Positions 6,059 through 7,416 of a stretch of 7,416 nt of DNA are shown piece after piece; position 1 is the first letter of the stretch; every line of letters begins with the position of its first letter. Location of the stretch: NCBI GenBank assembly GCA_947174215.1, contig CAMWIB010000051.1:1-7416 (forward strand). The letters run 5' to 3'. Source of the DNA: an uncultured Clostridia bacterium (GTDB lineage Bacteria; Bacillota; Clostridia; Christensenellales; CAG-917). A program made the position numbers and the translations under genes. The notes beneath the pieces are model-generated. The model was not told where the DNA came from and did not search any database. It saw nothing but the letters and a program-made list of their open reading frames with translations.

Positions 6059-6091
6059 GCAAAAATTGCCGATGTAGACCATAATTTTTTT
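6037..6091 (+). promoter_or_regulatory. Attenuator-like hairpin in the leader of the double-HTH gene
   Basis: GGTCTGC (6037-6043) pairs with GTAGACC (6074-6080), with one G-T pair. After a 2x2 internal loop, CGACAA (6046-6051) pairs with TTGCCG (6066-6071), with one mismatch. Four bases later a run of seven T occupies 6085-6091, directly before the SD AAAAGGAG (6096-6103). A stem followed by a T-run between promoter and ribosome site resembles a transcription attenuator. The stem is imperfect, the loop is 14 bases, and no promoter upstream was identified, so this is tentative. Confidence 0.38.
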
Positions 6092-6109
6092 AGAGAAAAG
6101 GAGTTATTT

Positions 6110-6559
6110 ATGGAGATTTTGTCAAATTTTGCCGAAAGACTTAACGAGCTAATAATTGAAAAAGATTTAACTCAATCAAAACTTGCTGAAAGCATAAATG
6201 TTGAACCTTCTACAATTTCACGCTATTTATCCAAACAGAATATTCCTGAAATCGATATACTTATACGTATTGCGGATTACTTTAATTGTTCTGTCGATTT
6301 TCTCATAGGTAGAACGGAAATTGTATCATCATCTAAAACCTACAACGAATGTCCGCAATTTTCAATACAATTCAAGAAACTCATAAAACGCTTGGGCGTA
6401 AGCAGATACGAACTTCAAAAAACCACTAAAATCTCAAAATCTATTATGTACTATTGGGAAACAGGCATAAATCAACCATCAATAGAAAATTTGATTAAGA
6501 TTGCGGATAAATATGATTACACCTTAGACTTTATCCTTGGTCGCGTAGAATTTGAATAA
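6110..6559 (+). CDS. XRE-family regulator with two helix-turn-helix domains
   Basis: This is a small cytosolic DNA-binding protein of 149 residues made of two Cro/C1-type (HTH_3) domains. The first covers about 7-66: FAERLNELIIEKDLTQSKLA, then VEPSTISRYLSKQNIPEIDIL and IADYFNCSVDFLIGR. The second covers about 86-145: FKKLIKRLGVSRYELQ, then SKSIMYYWETGINQPSIENL and IADKYDYTLDFILGR. The matching endings (IADxxxxxxDFxxGR) show an internal duplication. No effector or enzymatic domain is present. ATG 6110 is chosen over an in-frame ATG at 6053 because AAAAGGAG (6096-6103) lies six bases before it; 6053 falls in the loop of the leader hairpin. The gene is more A/T-rich than its neighbours (17 G/C of 60 in 6121-6180). 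XRE proteins often repress divergent neighbours and themselves, so the small gene at 5800 is the likely first target; this is inference. Confidence 0.93.
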   Translation: MEILSNFAERLNELIIEKDLTQSKLAESINVEPSTISRYLSKQNIPEIDILIRIADYFNCSVDFLIGRTEIVSSSKTYNECPQFSIQFKKLIKRLGVSRYELQKTTKISKSIMYYWETGINQPSIENLIKIADKYDYTLDFILGRVEFE

Positions 6560-6609
6560 TAACTCGCACTTCTTGCGGGGTTTGAACTTCACCTTAAATA
6601 AAGTAAATG

Positions 6610-6640
6610 AAAAGGTGCTTGCAAATTGCAAGCACCTTTT
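6610..6640. terminator. Bidirectional intrinsic terminator between double-HTH gene and aqpZ
   Basis: A 31-base perfect palindrome has 15-base arms (AAAAGGTGCTTGCAA and its complement) around a single central base, so the real hairpin has a small loop within CAAATTG. A-rich and T-rich ends let it act on both strands. It ends the double-HTH gene (stop at 6559) and aqpZ (stop at 6659). A smaller hairpin at 6563-6579 (CTCGCA / TGCGGG, no good T-run) lies just after the HTH stop, and CACCTT near 6591-6596 could compete for the first arm. Confidence 0.9.
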
Positions 6641-6658
6641 ATATTGTATTTGCTTAAT

Positions 6659-7396
6659 TTAAGCTTCTATTGCTTCGGATTTCTTGTTTGACAGAAAATT
6701 GTAGACTAATGCGGCAAGCGCGGCACCCACGAGCGGTCCTATTATGAATATCCAGATTTGTTCGATTCCTGCGGTGTTGCCTTCCTTTACGAGAGCCATA
6801 ATTGCAGGTCCAATCGAACGCGCAGGATTGACTGACGTTCCCGTAAGACCAATGCCGAGCAAGTGAACGAGGGTGAGAGAAAGTCCAATCACGACGCCTA
6901 CGACGGCTTTGTTATCCGTCTTGGACGTTACGCCCATTATCGCAAGAACAAATACGAACGTGAGAACAACTTCCACAACCAACGCTACGCCAAGCGCGCC
7001 GCCCTGTCCGAATGCGGAAACCAGTACGGGTTGAGCCATATTCTGTCCGAACGAGCCGAACGTCACAGAGTCGCTACTGAACGAACCGCAGATTAAACCG
7101 ATAAGAATTGCGCCAACCATTGCGCCTAAAATTTGCGCGATTACGTATCCGATAAAATCCTTCAAGCTCATTCTCTTGCTTATGAGCATTGCAAGTGAAA
7201 CCGCGGGATTTATATGGCAACCTGAAATATTGCCGATGGAATATGCCATTGCTACGATGACAAGTCCGAAAGCGAGCGCCGTACCGACGTAGCCCGCAGG
7301 AGTACCGCAACCAAGCACGACCGCTACACCGCAGGCAACAGTTACAAGTACGCAAGTTCCGATAAATTCAGCAAGATACTTTTTGAAACTGTCCAT
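6659..7396 (-). CDS. aqpZ: Aquaporin Z-type water channel (MIP family)
   Basis: This is an integral membrane channel for passive water flow. Its 245 residues are close to the 231 of E. coli AqpZ. Six membrane helices fit about 8-30, 37-55, 82-103, 134-156, 163-184 and 212-235. Both pore half-helix motifs are intact: SGCHINPAV with N63-P64-A65, and GTSVNPARS with N190-P191-A192. The selectivity-filter residues F43, H178, T187 and R193 correspond to E. coli AqpZ F43, H174, T183 and R189, so a narrow water-selective pore is expected rather than a glycerol facilitator, which has Gly and a smaller residue there. The SD AGAGGT lies five bases before the ATG at 7396. The promoter is probably beyond the window. 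It ends at the bidirectional terminator shared with the HTH gene. Confidence 0.96.
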   Translation of the reverse strand: MDSFKKYLAEFIGTCVLVTVACGVAVVLGCGTPAGYVGTALAFGLVIVAMAYSIGNISGCHINPAVSLAMLISKRMSLKDFIGYVIAQILGAMVGAILIGLICGSFSSDSVTFGSFGQNMAQPVLVSAFGQGGALGVALVVEVVLTFVFVLAIMGVTSKTDNKAVVGVVIGLSLTLVHLLGIGLTGTSVNPARSIGPAIMALVKEGNTAGIEQIWIFIIGPLVGAALAALVYNFLSNKKSEAIEA

Positions 7397-7416
7397 AATA
7401 TACCTCTTTTTAATTG

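Noticed and set aside
6863..7355. Open frames on both strands inside aqpZ (6863-7096 plus and 7074-7355 minus)
   Set aside because: They are in other frames of a clear aquaporin with both NPA motifs, and are rich in Arg/Cys as shadow frames often are.

Overview
The window looks like a chromosomal segment of a Bacillota (Firmicutes), probably clostridial, bacterium. This rests on strong Shine-Dalgarno sequences in front of most genes, sigma70/SigA-type promoters, a TTG start, a short (N1-less) GlgB, the MEP-pathway kinase IspE and an OmpR-type two-component pair. It is an inference; no rRNA or other lineage marker is present. No tRNA, rRNA, CRISPR array or insertion sequence was seen. No gene-free stretch exceeds 300 bases; the longest is 1880-2135.

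Layout, left to right. Positions 1-1879 (minus) hold glgB, the glycogen branching enzyme, cut by the window edge only a few codons before its expected end. Positions 1880-2135 are a very A/T-rich intergenic region with phased A-tracts, repeated TTTTGCAAAA palindromes, a probable ispE terminator and a glgB promoter candidate. Positions 2136-2945 (minus) hold an IspE-like GHMP kinase. A back-to-back promoter region (2946-3133) separates it from an OmpR-family response regulator (3134-3838, plus) and its sensor kinase (3890-5626, plus). A strong bidirectional terminator at 5705-5741 closes that operon and also the small minus-strand gene at 5800-5982. That small gene is divergent from a regulator with two XRE helix-turn-helix domains (6110-6559, plus). 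A second perfect palindromic terminator (6610-6640) lies between this regulator and an AqpZ-type water channel (6659-7396, minus).

How the genes may work together. The response regulator and kinase form a complete two-component system: membrane sensing, His-to-Asp phosphotransfer, then DNA binding. Its targets cannot be read from this window; TTGCAAAA motifs occur both beside its own promoter and upstream of glgB, which is only suggestive. The small protein and the double-HTH regulator look like a divergent, possibly auto-regulated module in DNA more A/T-rich than its flanks. GlgB, IspE and AqpZ are housekeeping or metabolic genes with no evident link to the rest.

The points most worth a second look are: an in-frame TAG in the small gene followed by 16 open codons up to the terminator; a promoter that would make ispE mRNA leaderless; a 15-bp direct repeat and 11-codon ORF at the regulator-kinase junction, where the kinase has only a TTG start; an attenuator-like hairpin with seven T in front of the double-HTH gene; and the phased A-tract/palindrome array upstream of glgB. 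I did not find a clearly new multi-gene system.
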